From positions 1 through 9,439 of the forward strand of contig DATLRE010000152.1 of assembly GCA_035534835.1 (NCBI GenBank): a DNA stretch of 9,439 bases. Reading direction: 5' to 3'. The DNA is from Bog-756 sp035534835. Lineage in GTDB: Bacteria > Actinomycetota > Acidimicrobiia > Acidimicrobiales > RAAP-2. The stretch's first letter is position 1. The number at the start of each line of letters is the position of its first letter. Of this stretch, positions 1 to 7,800 are shown piece by piece. The position numbers were made by a program, and so were the translations under genes. The notes beneath the pieces are model-generated. The model searched no databases. It was given only the letters and a program-made list of their open reading frames with translations, and was not told where the DNA came from.

Positions 1-201
1 TTCCTGTCCGCCGAGGACCTCACCGTCTTCAAGATGTCATTCGGGCGGACCAAGGACTGGGTCGACATCGAAGCGATGATCGTAGCGGGCACGCCCATCG
101 ATGCGGACTACGTCGAGCACCAGCTGGTGCAGTTCAAGGGATCGACTGCCTACCCGTCAGCAGCCAGGCTGCGGGCAATGCTTCGGGGACAGCCCGAGTA
201 G
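1..201 (+). CDS. Nucleotidyltransferase-like protein, C-terminal end (5' truncated by window)
   Basis: The frame is open from the first base and encodes 66 residues, beginning FLSAEDLTVFKMSFGRTKDW and ending RAMLRGQPE before a TAG. The pattern 'LSAEDL.VFK..F.R.KDW.DIE.M' is what I know from the C-terminal half of small actinobacterial nucleotidyltransferase-fold proteins (MNT / AbiEii-like group). There it follows the strand carrying the last acidic residue of the active site. The GSxxxxR nucleotidyltransferase motif would lie upstream of the window, so activity cannot be judged. Members of this broad group include toxins of AbiE-type or MNT-HEPN toxin-antitoxin pairs, but many are uncharacterised and I do not assign a toxin role. 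The gene converges on another nucleotidyltransferase fragment on the minus strand, with a hairpin between them. The reading frame is sure; the family is a recognition by motif. Confidence 0.7.
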   Translation, partial: FLSAEDLTVFKMSFGRTKDWVDIEAMIVAGTPIDADYVEHQLVQFKGSTAYPSAARLRAMLRGQPE

Positions 202-243
202 CCCGTCAAGTAGTCGGAGCTGGACAAGCAGTGCGAACTGCCG

Positions 244-265
244 CCGTCCTCAGCTTCTGAGGCGG
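244..265. terminator. Stem-loop between convergent genes, candidate bidirectional terminator
   Basis: CCTCAG (248-253) pairs with CTGAGG (257-262) around a CTT loop. CCG (244-246) extends the stem with CGG (263-265) if T247 is bulged, giving nine base pairs. It sits 42 bases after the stop of the plus-strand gene ending at 201 and 18 bases beyond the stop of the minus-strand fragment at 284. No T-tract follows on either strand, so it would be a U-less terminator of the kind proposed for high-GC actinobacteria. Function is inferred from the fold and position only. Confidence 0.4.
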
Positions 266-283
266 AACTCCGGAGCCGCGCCG

Positions 284-531
284 TCACGACTCCAAACTCA
301 GTTGATCGAGGGCGTATCGGAGCATCGGCACGGCCCCGTCCGGCAGTTCGTCCTCCGGGAAGTACTCCCCGTAGAGAGCGAGTGCCCCGTCCACCGAGCT
401 GATTCCGCACTTGTCGAGCAGGAACTTGATGTCGACCTCGTCGCGTCGTCCTCTGCTGGCCCGCATCTTCATGGCCAGCAACGTCCGTTCGTCGGCGACG
501 ACCACCTCGACCGTCCCCACCGTGAACACGG
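284..531 (-). pseudogene. Nucleotidyltransferase-like (DUF6036-type) C-terminal fragment
   Basis: The minus-strand frame gives about 82 residues: VFTVGTVEVVVADERTLLAMKMRASRGRRDEVDIKFLLDKCGI, then an EYFPEDELP tail and a TGA at 284-286. The strand followed by 'A....LLAMK.RA.R.RD..DI..LL...G' is typical of the C-terminal half of DUF6036/AbiEii-like nucleotidyltransferase-fold proteins. Family members usually run to roughly 150-200 residues and carry a GSxxxxD/R motif ahead of this part; here that part is absent. Just upstream, at about 531, the coding potential switches to a recombinase in another frame. The GTG at 527-529 could formally start translation, but it has no convincing ribosome site and would begin in mid-domain. 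I therefore read it as a truncated remnant. A short functional protein is the alternative and cannot be excluded. Confidence 0.6.
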
Positions 532-1160
532 GCCGTCAGGACTACGGCAATCCGAAGCTCCGGAGGCATCAGTTCTGCAAGTTGCTCCACCTCGGCCACT
601 GTGGCGGTCGGTCGTTCAGGAGCCCGCTCCACGGCGGCTCCCCGGATCTGGCACGGGTTGGTCTCGAGGAGTCCATCGGTCACCGTGGTCCGCATGATCG
701 AGGCCATCAAGCGATACGCCTTGGCGGTGGTCGTGGGACGTGTCCGGGCGATTCCCACATGCCATCGACGTACCGCCGGTGTGTCGATCGACCGGAGTGG
801 CGTGGACCCGAACGTAGGGTTGACGTGGCGGGTGAGCAGCCATGCGTAGAGCTCCTGGGTGCGCTCCGCGAGGTCGATCCTCTGATCGAGCCACTCCAGG
901 GCGTAACTGCCGAACGTTGCTTCTGCGTCGATGAGGACCACCGCCTCCGGAATGAGGACGTCTCGTTCGCGGCGGGCCTTCGTGGTCCTGCGACTGGCTG
1001 CCTCCGACCGTACGGTCAGGATGTAACGGCCCACTGCTGCAGCGGCACGGCGGAACGACTCATCGTGCTCAGCCCACCTGGGGGAAGCCTCGATGGCAGA
1101 CCTCCGCTCAGTCAGCGGAGCACGGAGCGTGCGACGCTTTGGCACTCGGCGGGACGTCAT
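531..1160 (-). pseudogene. Tyrosine recombinase / phage integrase, N-terminal half only
   Basis: From an ATG at 1160-1158 the minus strand encodes about 210 residues before homology breaks near 531. Residues about 82-210 match the SAM-like core-binding domain of actinobacterial phage-type integrases: TFGSYALEWLDQR, RTQELYAWLLTRHVNPTFG, VRRWH, TTAKAYRLMASI, TDGLLETNPCQIRGA, ERPTATVAEVEQLAELMPPELRIAVVL. Intact relatives are usually about 350-400 residues. Here the entire catalytic domain with the Arg-His-Arg-Tyr set is missing, so it cannot recombine DNA. The frame stays open to position 150, but the tail is low-complexity Arg/Gly translation with no family signal. Residues 1-80 are also not the usual arm-binding domain, so the 5' part may be foreign or the true start may lie near 930. 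The frame is also open upstream to 1541, but that part lies antisense to the regulator. I read this as a decayed mobile-element gene. Confidence 0.72.
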
Positions 1161-1179
1161 CTCGGCGCGCCATGGCTGA

Positions 1180-1202
1180 GCGGACCCAGATTGCTGGTCC
1201 GC
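1180..1202. promoter_or_regulatory. Near-perfect inverted repeat in the divergent upstream region
   Basis: GCGGACC (1180-1186) and GGTCCGC (1196-1202) are perfect complements. With one C bulged, AG/CT extends the stem to nine pairs around an ATTG loop. It lies 20 bases upstream of the recombinase ATG and about 170 bases upstream of the regulator start. Possible roles are an operator for a dimeric repressor, a relic of an integrase-binding or attachment site, or an RNA hairpin. The sequence does not decide between them. Confidence 0.4.
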
Positions 1203-1354
1203 CTGGCTGTGTCTCCATGATCCGAATCGTGTGGCCACCAGTCGGGATACGGCCAGTGGGTCAATCGCCCGCGCTTCGCAACCGGCGGTAGTCTGTCGTG
1301 ACACCAGGCGGGGGGATAGGGCGTGCCCGGACCCCTGGATGCACCACTGCGAGC

Positions 1355-1361
1355 GGAAGGG
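1355..1361 (+). promoter_or_regulatory. Ribosome-binding site that decides the regulator start
   Basis: GGAAGGG ends 10 bases before the ATG at 1372. It is purine-rich and Shine-Dalgarno-like. The other in-frame candidates, GTG 1231, ATG 1339 and GTG 1462, lack an equally good site at a suitable distance. The start is a moderate-confidence choice. Confidence 0.45.
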
Positions 1362-1371
1362 CGGGCAGTCC

Positions 1372-4300
1372 ATGTCGGCAGGAGGTGTCGAGCCGTCCGG
1401 CAGCACGTTGGCGGGTACCGTGCCCAACGGCACGTTGGCGGGTACCGTGCCCGACCGGGTCGTGGCCCACGACGACTCCGCCCTGGTCGGGAGGGCGGAA
1501 GTCCTGGCCGCCCTGGACGACCTGGTGTCCGATGTCCGCAAAGGAGTAGGACGTGCCGTGCTCCTCCGCGGCGAGCCGGGGATCGGGAAGTCGGCGCTGC
1601 TGGCCCATGTCGTCTCGAACGCCGAGGGGGCGATGCTGCTCCAGGTCCGGGGCGTCGAGTCCGAAGCCGGCCTGGCCTATGCGGGACTGTTCGACCTGTG
1701 CCGGCCGTTGTTGCACCGGCTCGACTCGCTCCCGAAGTACCAGGCGACCTCTCTCCGCCGTGCCCTCGCACTCGACGAACCGACCGGCCAGGACCGGTTC
1801 GCCGCCGCTGCCGGCTTCCTCGCCCTGCTGTCGGCGGCGGCGTCCGACGTCCCGATCCTGGTGGTGGTGGACGACGTGCAGTGGCTCGACACGCCGACCG
1901 TCGAGGCCATCGGCTTCGTTGCCCGCAGATTGCGATCCGAGCCGGTGACGTTCGTGATGGCCTCCCGCCCTCGTCCGCAGCGCCCGGATCACCTGGACGA
2001 CGTCGACCAGGTCACCCTCGGCGGCCTCACGACCGGGGCATCGTCGCGACTCCTGGACCGTTCGGCGACGTCACCGGTGGCACCGGCAGTGCGCGACTCC
2101 CTGGCCGTCCTGTGCGACGGCAACCCACTGGCCCTGATCCAGGTGGCCGAGATGCTCACACCCGGCCAACTGGCCGGTATCGAGCCGCTGCCCGTGCCAC
2201 TGCCCGTAGGACCGAGATTGGGAGAGGTCTTCGAGCACGGGTTCGCCGGGCTGACGCACGAGGCGATCCGGTCGCTGGGCATTGCCGCGCTCTGGCAGGG
2301 TCAGGTCTCCGAACTGACGCGGACCGGCGTTGCCGGGTTCGACTCGGACGCCCTGCAGGAGGCAGTCGACGCCGGGCTGATCACCGTGTCCATGGACCAG
2401 GTCGTCTTCCGCCATGGCCTGGCCCGCGCCTTCGCCGTCCACTCCGTCCCCGAAGTGGAGCGCCGGGCCATCCACACCGAGCTCGCCGAGCTCGTCGCCG
2501 GCGATCCGGAACGCCGTGCCTGGCACCTGGCGGAGGCCGCCGACGGTCCCGATCTGGCCACCTCCGAGGCCCTGGCCCTCGCGGCTCGTCTCGCCGCCGG
2601 TCGGGGTGGCCTGACCGCGGCAGCCGATCTGTTCGAGCGTGCGGCATCGCTCGCTCCGGCCGGGACGGGTCAGGACTTCCTCGTCGACGCCGTGGTCGCC
2701 GCCCGCAATTCGGGTGCCGCCAAGCGCGCCGCCCATCTCTGTGCCCAGGGCGATTCCCTGGTCACCGACCCCGTTGCCCGCGGCCGGCTGGTGCACCAGC
2801 GGGGCCGCTTGGCGTTGGACGGCACCATCCCCATCGCCGAGGGCATGGCACTCCTCGAGGCGGAGTTCGACCGGATGGTGCTGCTCGATACCGAGCTCGC
2901 AGTTCGGATCGGTGTCGACGCCTGCATGATGGCGGTGGTGACCGGGAAGCGGAGCGCCGTGCGCAGGCTCGGCAACCAGTGCAGCGACGTGGCCGCCGGA
3001 TGCGGGCCGGGCATCCAGAGGCTGGCGGAATTCGTGCAGCGGGCGGCACTGGCGTTCGACGACGAGGCCACCGAGGACCGCTTCCTCGTGGACGGTCATG
3101 CCGACCTGATGGCCGTTCACCCGCACCTGGACGACGTGAAGACCGCCACCGAACTGGCGATGACGGCGCTCGGGGTGATGGAGCGATATGGGGCCGCACG
3201 GCAGCTGGGCGATCGGTTCTGCTCATGGGCCAGGACGCGGGGCGCAGTGGGGGCGCTCCCTCTGAGCCTGGCACTCGCCGCCAAGTCCGCTCTGTACTGC
3301 GACGACTGGGTGTCGGCCCGGACACTCGGTACCGAGGCGGTCCAGCTGGCCGACGAGAGCGGCCAGGTGTTCGCCGGACACTATGCCGCTACCTGGCTGA
3401 CGGTGCTCGCCGCGCTCCGCGGGGAGGAAGGCGAGGTGGCGAGGCAGGCTGCCGGGTGCATGGCCCGGAACACCCAGCTCGGCACGTCGCCGGGAGGTTC
3501 GGTGGTCTCGCACGCCTTCGGCCTGCTGGCACTCGGTCACCAGCGGTACGGCGAGGCCGTGGCCCACTTCACGGAGGTCGCCCGCCTGCGCCAGGCCCAG
3601 GGGGCGACGAGCAACGGACTGCTCCACTGGGAGGCCGACTACGCCGAGGCACTGATCCGGGAGGGTCATCCCGACCTGGCCGAACCTCTCGTGCGCCGGA
3701 TCGAGGACCGGGCGGCCGACAGCCGCAGTCCGTGGTCCTCGGTCGTGTCCGAGCGCTGCCGGGGCCTGATGGCCTCACCTGCAGACCTCGATCGCCACTT
3801 CGCCCGCTCCGTCGAGGCCTGCACCCCCGGGACCCTCCCCTTCGAGCGCCTGCGCACCGAGTGGTGCTGGGGTGAGCGGCTCCTGGCGGTGGGACGGCGC
3901 GACGATGCCGTCGCCCACCTCCGCCTGACGGCAGCCGGGTTCCGCGGGTTCGGCGCAGCCCCGTGGGCCGCAGGAGCCGAGGACGCGCTCGAGCGGGCCG
4001 GGTCCCCTGCAGTGCGCCCGGGCACCGCCACGTCCGTCCACCCCGTCCCGGACCTCGACCTCGAACTCCGCGGACCGGCGACCACCCCCGACCCCGCGGT
4101 TCCCGGACGGAAGGATCCGGCATCCTGCACCGTGGTGACGCTCGGGGACTTCGCAGTCCGGTCGCCTGACGGCGAGGTGCGACTCAGCGGACACATCGGT
4201 CGTGCCCTCGGCTTCGTCATATCGCGGGGACCCTCGGTGCACGTGGAAGAACTGGTGGATGCGCTCTGGCCGGACACCACGGCCGATATCAGCCGGGCAC

Positions 4301-4857
4301 GCCTCCGCAACATCCTCAGCCGCTCCCGCAGGATGGTCGGCCCGATCCTCCTCCGCGAAGGGGACTGCATCCGCCTGTCGCACCAGGTACACCTGGACGT
4401 CGCTAACTTCGAGGAACAGGCCGACATCGCCCTGGGGCTGTCGTCGGGCGACCTGACGGCGGCAGCCGACGCGGCGCACCTGGCGCTCGCCCAGTACGGC
4501 GGCGAGTACCTCCCCACCAACAGGTACGACGACTGGGCCGCGGCACCGCGCGAGCGGATCGAGCGACAGCGGCTGGCCCTGCTCGAGCTGCTGGCCTCCG
4601 ATGCCGAGCAGCGGGGCGAGACCGACGAGATGCTCGCCTATCTCGAGCGGGCCATCCGCGCCGATCCCTACGACGAGGAGCGCTATCTCCGCGGCGCCAA
4701 GGCGCTGGTCGCCCTCGGACGCCACGCCCGCGCCGTCCTGATGATCGAGCGGGCGGATGCCATCGCCGAGGAACTCGGGGTAGCGCTCGCCCCCGATACC
4801 GTGGGACTCAAGCAGCAGCTCCTCTCGTCCATGGCTCCGGACGCTCCCTCGACCTGA
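1372..4857 (+). CDS. STAND-type ATPase transcriptional regulator with C-terminal SARP/BTAD module
   Basis: This 1161-residue cytoplasmic protein is probably a signal-responsive transcription activator. Residues about 37-300 form an AAA/STAND ATPase: a SALVGRAEVL entry motif, Walker A GEPGIGKS (67-74), Walker B ILVVVDDVQWLD (162-173) and GNPLAL (250-255), which resembles the GLPLAL motif of NB-ARC/STAND ATPases. Residues about 300-890 are Ala/Leu-rich helical sequence of the TPR-like kind found in MalT/LAL-type regulators. Residues about 920-1010 match the winged-helix DNA-binding domain of SARP/OmpR-like activators (VVTLGDFAVRSPDGEVRL, ELVDALWPD, RARLRNILSRSRR). Residues about 1006-1150 match the bacterial transcriptional activation domain (LDVANFEEQ, YGGEYLP, RERIERQRLALLELL, AIRADPYDEERYLRGAKALVALG). 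AfsR-type proteins have the SARP part first and LAL proteins end in a LuxR helix-turn-helix; here SARP/BTAD takes the LuxR position. Ligand and targets are unknown. All motifs needed for nucleotide binding appear present, and the stop is TGA. Confidence 0.9.
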   Translation: MSAGGVEPSGSTLAGTVPNGTLAGTVPDRVVAHDDSALVGRAEVLAALDDLVSDVRKGVGRAVLLRGEPGIGKSALLAHVVSNAEGAMLLQVRGVESEAGLAYAGLFDLCRPLLHRLDSLPKYQATSLRRALALDEPTGQDRFAAAAGFLALLSAAASDVPILVVVDDVQWLDTPTVEAIGFVARRLRSEPVTFVMASRPRPQRPDHLDDVDQVTLGGLTTGASSRLLDRSATSPVAPAVRDSLAVLCDGNPLALIQVAEMLTPGQLAGIEPLPVPLPVGPRLGEVFEHGFAGLTHEAIRSLGIAALWQGQVSELTRTGVAGFDSDALQEAVDAGLITVSMDQVVFRHGLARAFAVHSVPEVERRAIHTELAELVAGDPERRAWHLAEAADGPDLATSEALALAARLAAGRGGLTAAADLFERAASLAPAGTGQDFLVDAVVAARNSGAAKRAAHLCAQGDSLVTDPVARGRLVHQRGRLALDGTIPIAEGMALLEAEFDRMVLLDTELAVRIGVDACMMAVVTGKRSAVRRLGNQCSDVAAGCGPGIQRLAEFVQRAALAFDDEATEDRFLVDGHADLMAVHPHLDDVKTATELAMTALGVMERYGAARQLGDRFCSWARTRGAVGALPLSLALAAKSALYCDDWVSARTLGTEAVQLADESGQVFAGHYAATWLTVLAALRGEEGEVARQAAGCMARNTQLGTSPGGSVVSHAFGLLALGHQRYGEAVAHFTEVARLRQAQGATSNGLLHWEADYAEALIREGHPDLAEPLVRRIEDRAADSRSPWSSVVSERCRGLMASPADLDRHFARSVEACTPGTLPFERLRTEWCWGERLLAVGRRDDAVAHLRLTAAGFRGFGAAPWAAGAEDALERAGSPAVRPGTATSVHPVPDLDLELRGPATTPDPAVPGRKDPASCTVVTLGDFAVRSPDGEVRLSGHIGRALGFVISRGPSVHVEELVDALWPDTTADISRARLRNILSRSRRMVGPILLREGDCIRLSHQVHLDVANFEEQADIALGLSSGDLTAAADAAHLALAQYGGEYLPTNRYDDWAAAPRERIERQRLALLELLASDAEQRGETDEMLAYLERAIRADPYDEERYLRGAKALVALGRHARAVLMIERADAIAEELGVALAPDTVGLKQQLLSSMAPDAPST
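1404..1457 (+). repeat. Two tandem 27-base units at the regulator N-terminus
   Basis: Units 1404-1430 and 1431-1457 agree at 25 of 27 positions; the first 22 bases of each are identical and contain a GGTACC palindrome. In frame they encode a nine-residue duplication, TLAGTVPNG then TLAGTVPDR, just ahead of the ATPase domain. The unit length keeps the frame, which fits a recent slippage duplication in a flexible linker. If translation really begins at GTG 1462, the pair would instead be a direct repeat in the 5' untranslated region. Confidence 0.85.
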
Positions 4858-4877
4858 TCGACGCCGTCGTGTCGGCC

Positions 4878-4895
4878 CCTCCGGTCAGCCGGAGG
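4878..4895. terminator. Hairpin between convergent genes, overlapping a stop codon
   Basis: CCTCCGG (4878-4884) and CCGGAGG (4889-4895) form a perfect seven-pair stem with a four-base loop (4885-4888). The loop contains the TGA stop of the minus-strand gene. The plus-strand gene ends 20 bases before it. No T-tract follows on either side, so it would have to act as a U-less bidirectional terminator. The fold is seen directly; the role is inferred from its position between two convergent stops only 27 bases apart. Confidence 0.45.
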
Positions 4896-7800
4896 CCATG
4901 CCCACGATGGGCTTGTTGAGGGACAGCGCCCCGGTGGAGCCGTAGAACGAGGCGTCCCCGAAGGCGAAGATGCCGCCGTCGGAGGCCACCAGCCAGTAGC
5001 CCTTCTTGTCCGCGGTGGCGGCCATGCCCACGATGGGCTCGTTCAGGTGCTGGGCTCCGGTCGAGCCGTGGAAGGCGGCGTCCCCGAAGGCGAAGATGCC
5101 GCCGTCGGAGGCCACCAGCCAGTAGCCCTTGCCGCTCGGGCCGGGCAGGTTCACCGCGGCGATCGGCGTGCCGGTCAGGTCGGCGATGGTGGGTGTGGTG
5201 CCGGTGGCGTCCACCGTGACCGAGACGCAGCCCGTGGCGGGGTCGTAGTGCTGGGCGCTCAGCGGGGCGAACGCCACCCACCTGGTGCCGTTCCAGTAGT
5301 CGAGCTGGTAGTTGGCCGACACGCCGCAGATGCGGACGGTCACGGACCGGAACGAGCTCCCGGTGCCCACAGCCACGTCCTCGAACTGCGTGGACGTGGC
5401 GCCGGCCACCGAGATGCTGCCGGTGGTCGGGTTGCCGGTATAGGCACCCACGGTGAGTGAGCCCGCTCCCGTGGCCGAGGCGCTCACCGGACCGGTGGTC
5501 GCCGAGGCCGTGCCCGTCGACGTGTCCGACGAGCCGCTCTGCGAGGACGTGGTCCCCGGGACGGGTGCCGGAGGTGGCACCTGCACCACCAGCGTGGTCG
5601 TCCCCGACGAGCCGGCCACCGCCGCGTCGCCCGCATAGGCGGCGGTCACGGTGTCGGTACCGGCGGGTGCGTCGGTCGCGGTGCAGCTGGCCGCACCCGC
5701 GGCGAGGGTGGCGGTGCACAGTGTGGTGGCGCCGACGGTGAAGGTCACGGTGCCCGTCGGGGTGACCGGCGACGAGGCCACCGCGGCGCCGTAGGTGACC
5801 GAGGTCCCGAAGTCGGTCGGGCTCGGGGACGCGGTGGCCGTCGTCATCGACAGGGTCTTCACCGTCAGCGGGGTCGTGCCGGTCGAGGCGGCGAAGTCGG
5901 TGTCACCGTTGTAGGTGGCGGTCACGGTGTCGGCACCCACCGGGGCGTTCGTGGCCGTACAGCTGGCCGCACCTGACGCGAGGGTGGCCGTGCACAGGGT
6001 GGTGGCCCCGATGGTGAAGGCCACCGGACCCGTCGGGGTGCCGGCGGGAGACGCGACCGTCGACGAGTACGTGACGGTGGCCCCGGAGTCCACGGTGGCC
6101 GCGGACACCGATCCCGTGGTGGTGGTAGGCGCCCGGTTCAGCGTCAACGACGTCGTGCCCGTGCCGGGAAGCGAGGTGGTGTCGCCCGAGTAGGTGGCGG
6201 TCACGGTGTCGGTACCCACGGGGGCGTCGGCGGCCGTGCAGCTGCCCGTGCCAGCCGACAGGTTGGCCGTGCACAGGGCGGTCGCCCCGGTGGTGAAGGC
6301 GACCGTGCCCGTCGGGGTGCCCGACGTGGACGTCACGGTGGCCCCGTAGGTCACGCTCGTGGCGAAGGCCGTCGGGCTCGGGCTGGCGGTCGGCGTGGTG
6401 GTCGTGACGTAGCCGACCCGCAGCGGGGTCGTCGCGGTGGCGGTCGAGTAGTTGGTGTCGCCCGGATACGACCCGGTCACGGTGTCGGTTCCGGCTGGTG
6501 CATTCGAGGCCGTGCAGCTGCCCGTGCCGGCCGACAGGGTGGCCGTGCACAGGGTGGTGGCCCCGATGGTGAAGGCCACCGGACCCGTCGGGGTGCCGGC
6601 GGGGCCGGACGCGGTCGCCGTGTAGGTCACGGTGGACCCGGCCGCGGCCGTCGGCGTCGGGTTGGTGGCGACGGAGAGGGACGGCGTGGGCGGTCCGGTG
6701 GGCGTAACCGGGCCCGAGGCCGTCGAAGGCGTGCCGCCGCCGACGGCGTTCACCGCCTGGACCTCGAACGTGTACGCGGTCCCGTTGGTCAGGCCGGGCA
6801 CCGTGAAGGAGGTCGCCGTCAAGCCGGTGTCGACCACCGGCTGCGCGATGGTGCCGATGAACGGGACGACCTTGTAGTCGGTGACCGTGCTCCCGCCGTC
6901 GCCGACCGGTGCCGACCAGGTGAGGGCCACCCTCCCGTTGCCGGGTGTGCCCGACACGCCGGTCGGCGGATCCGGGACGATGGGTGCGACGGTGATGGAG
7001 AGCGGCTGGGTCGCGCTCTTCGCCGGGGAGCTCGAATCGGTGGCCTTCACCGTGAAGTCGAAGGTCCCGGCCGCGGTGGGAACGCCGCTGATGGCGCCGC
7101 TCGACGGGTCCAGCGTCACCCCACCCGGCAGGGCGCCGGCCGAGATCGACCAGGTGTAGGGCGTCGAGCCGCCGGTGGCACCGACGCCGGAGGTGTAGGC
7201 CGCACCGTAGGTCGCACCCGGGAGCGAGGTGGTCGTGATGACGACCGGCGGGCTGAACCCGAGCCCGAGGATGTAGGCACCGCCCTGGGTGCCATTGCTG
7301 CCGCCGGCGAAGCAGTAGGACGCCGTCACGCACGACAGCGAGATCAGGCCGGCGGTGGCCGCCGATGCCGGGGTGCTGACGTTCGCCCAGGTGGTGCCGC
7401 CGTCCGTGGTGGTGAGGGCGGTGCCGAGGCCGACGACCTGGCAGTTCGAGGCGTCGACACAATCGACCGCGAAGGCGAGGTCACTCCAGAAGGCGGGGTC
7501 GACGGTCAGGGCCGTCCAGGCCACGCCACCGTTGGTGGAGGTGAGCACCCCGAAGTTGGCCTGGTTGTCCTCGCCGACGGCCATGCAGAAGGTGGTCGAC
7601 GGGCACGAGATGGAGCTGATTCGCGGCGCCGGGGCGCCCGGGTTCGTGGTCGCCCAGCCCGACGGCAGGGTCGACGCGTGCCAATCCCCGCTGCTGATCG
7701 ACGAGACGACGGCTGGGAGACCGGTGGAGGGATCGGTCAGAACGGCCGTGCAGTCGGTGCCGGCACAAGCCAGCGTCGTCGGGGGGGCCGCGTTGGCCGG

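Larger units (their letters stand above)
1161..1371. other. Non-coding upstream region of the regulator gene
   Basis: About 210 bases lie between the leftward recombinase remnant and the chosen start of the rightward regulator gene. The stretch contains the inverted repeat at 1180-1202 and the ribosome-binding site at 1355-1361. I could not find a convincing -35/-10 pair; TAGTCT at 1289-1294 has the TAnnnT form of a -10 box but no good -35 partner at the right distance. The regulator frame is open through much of this stretch (GTG at 1231, ATG at 1339), but the encoded residues resemble no domain. Confidence 0.5.

Noticed and set aside
411..1220. Plus-strand open frame opposite the recombinase remnant
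   Set aside because: No recognisable motif, while the minus strand has a clear integrase core-binding domain at the same place.
1266..1294. Promoter with TAGTCT (1289-1294) as -10
   Set aside because: No acceptable -35 hexamer at 16-19 bases upstream; one weak hexamer alone is not evidence.
1231..1371. Longer N-terminus of the regulator from GTG 1231 or ATG 1339
   Set aside because: The 47 extra residues resemble no domain and neither codon has a better ribosome site than the one before ATG 1372; a longer form is not excluded.
1161..1541. Extension of the recombinase frame upstream to 1541
   Set aside because: It would run antisense across the regulator's start and early ATPase domain, and its residues show no integrase similarity; openness is due to composition.
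1323..3875. Long plus-strand open frame (about 850 codons) overlapping the regulator in another frame
   Set aside because: Its translation is almost entirely Arg/Gly/Pro/Ala with no domain signal, as expected for an off-frame shadow in GC-rich DNA; the overlapping frame has clear ATPase and BTAD motifs.
4888..6690. CRISPR array or mobile element, suggested by repeated blocks
   Set aside because: Repeats are in-frame protein domains with 126-base and about 276-base periods and lack unique spacers or terminal inverted repeats.
5903..7462. Minus-strand open frame of about 519 codons inside the secreted-protein gene
   Set aside because: His/Arg/Gly-rich off-frame translation that merely echoes the DNA repeats; no motif of its own.
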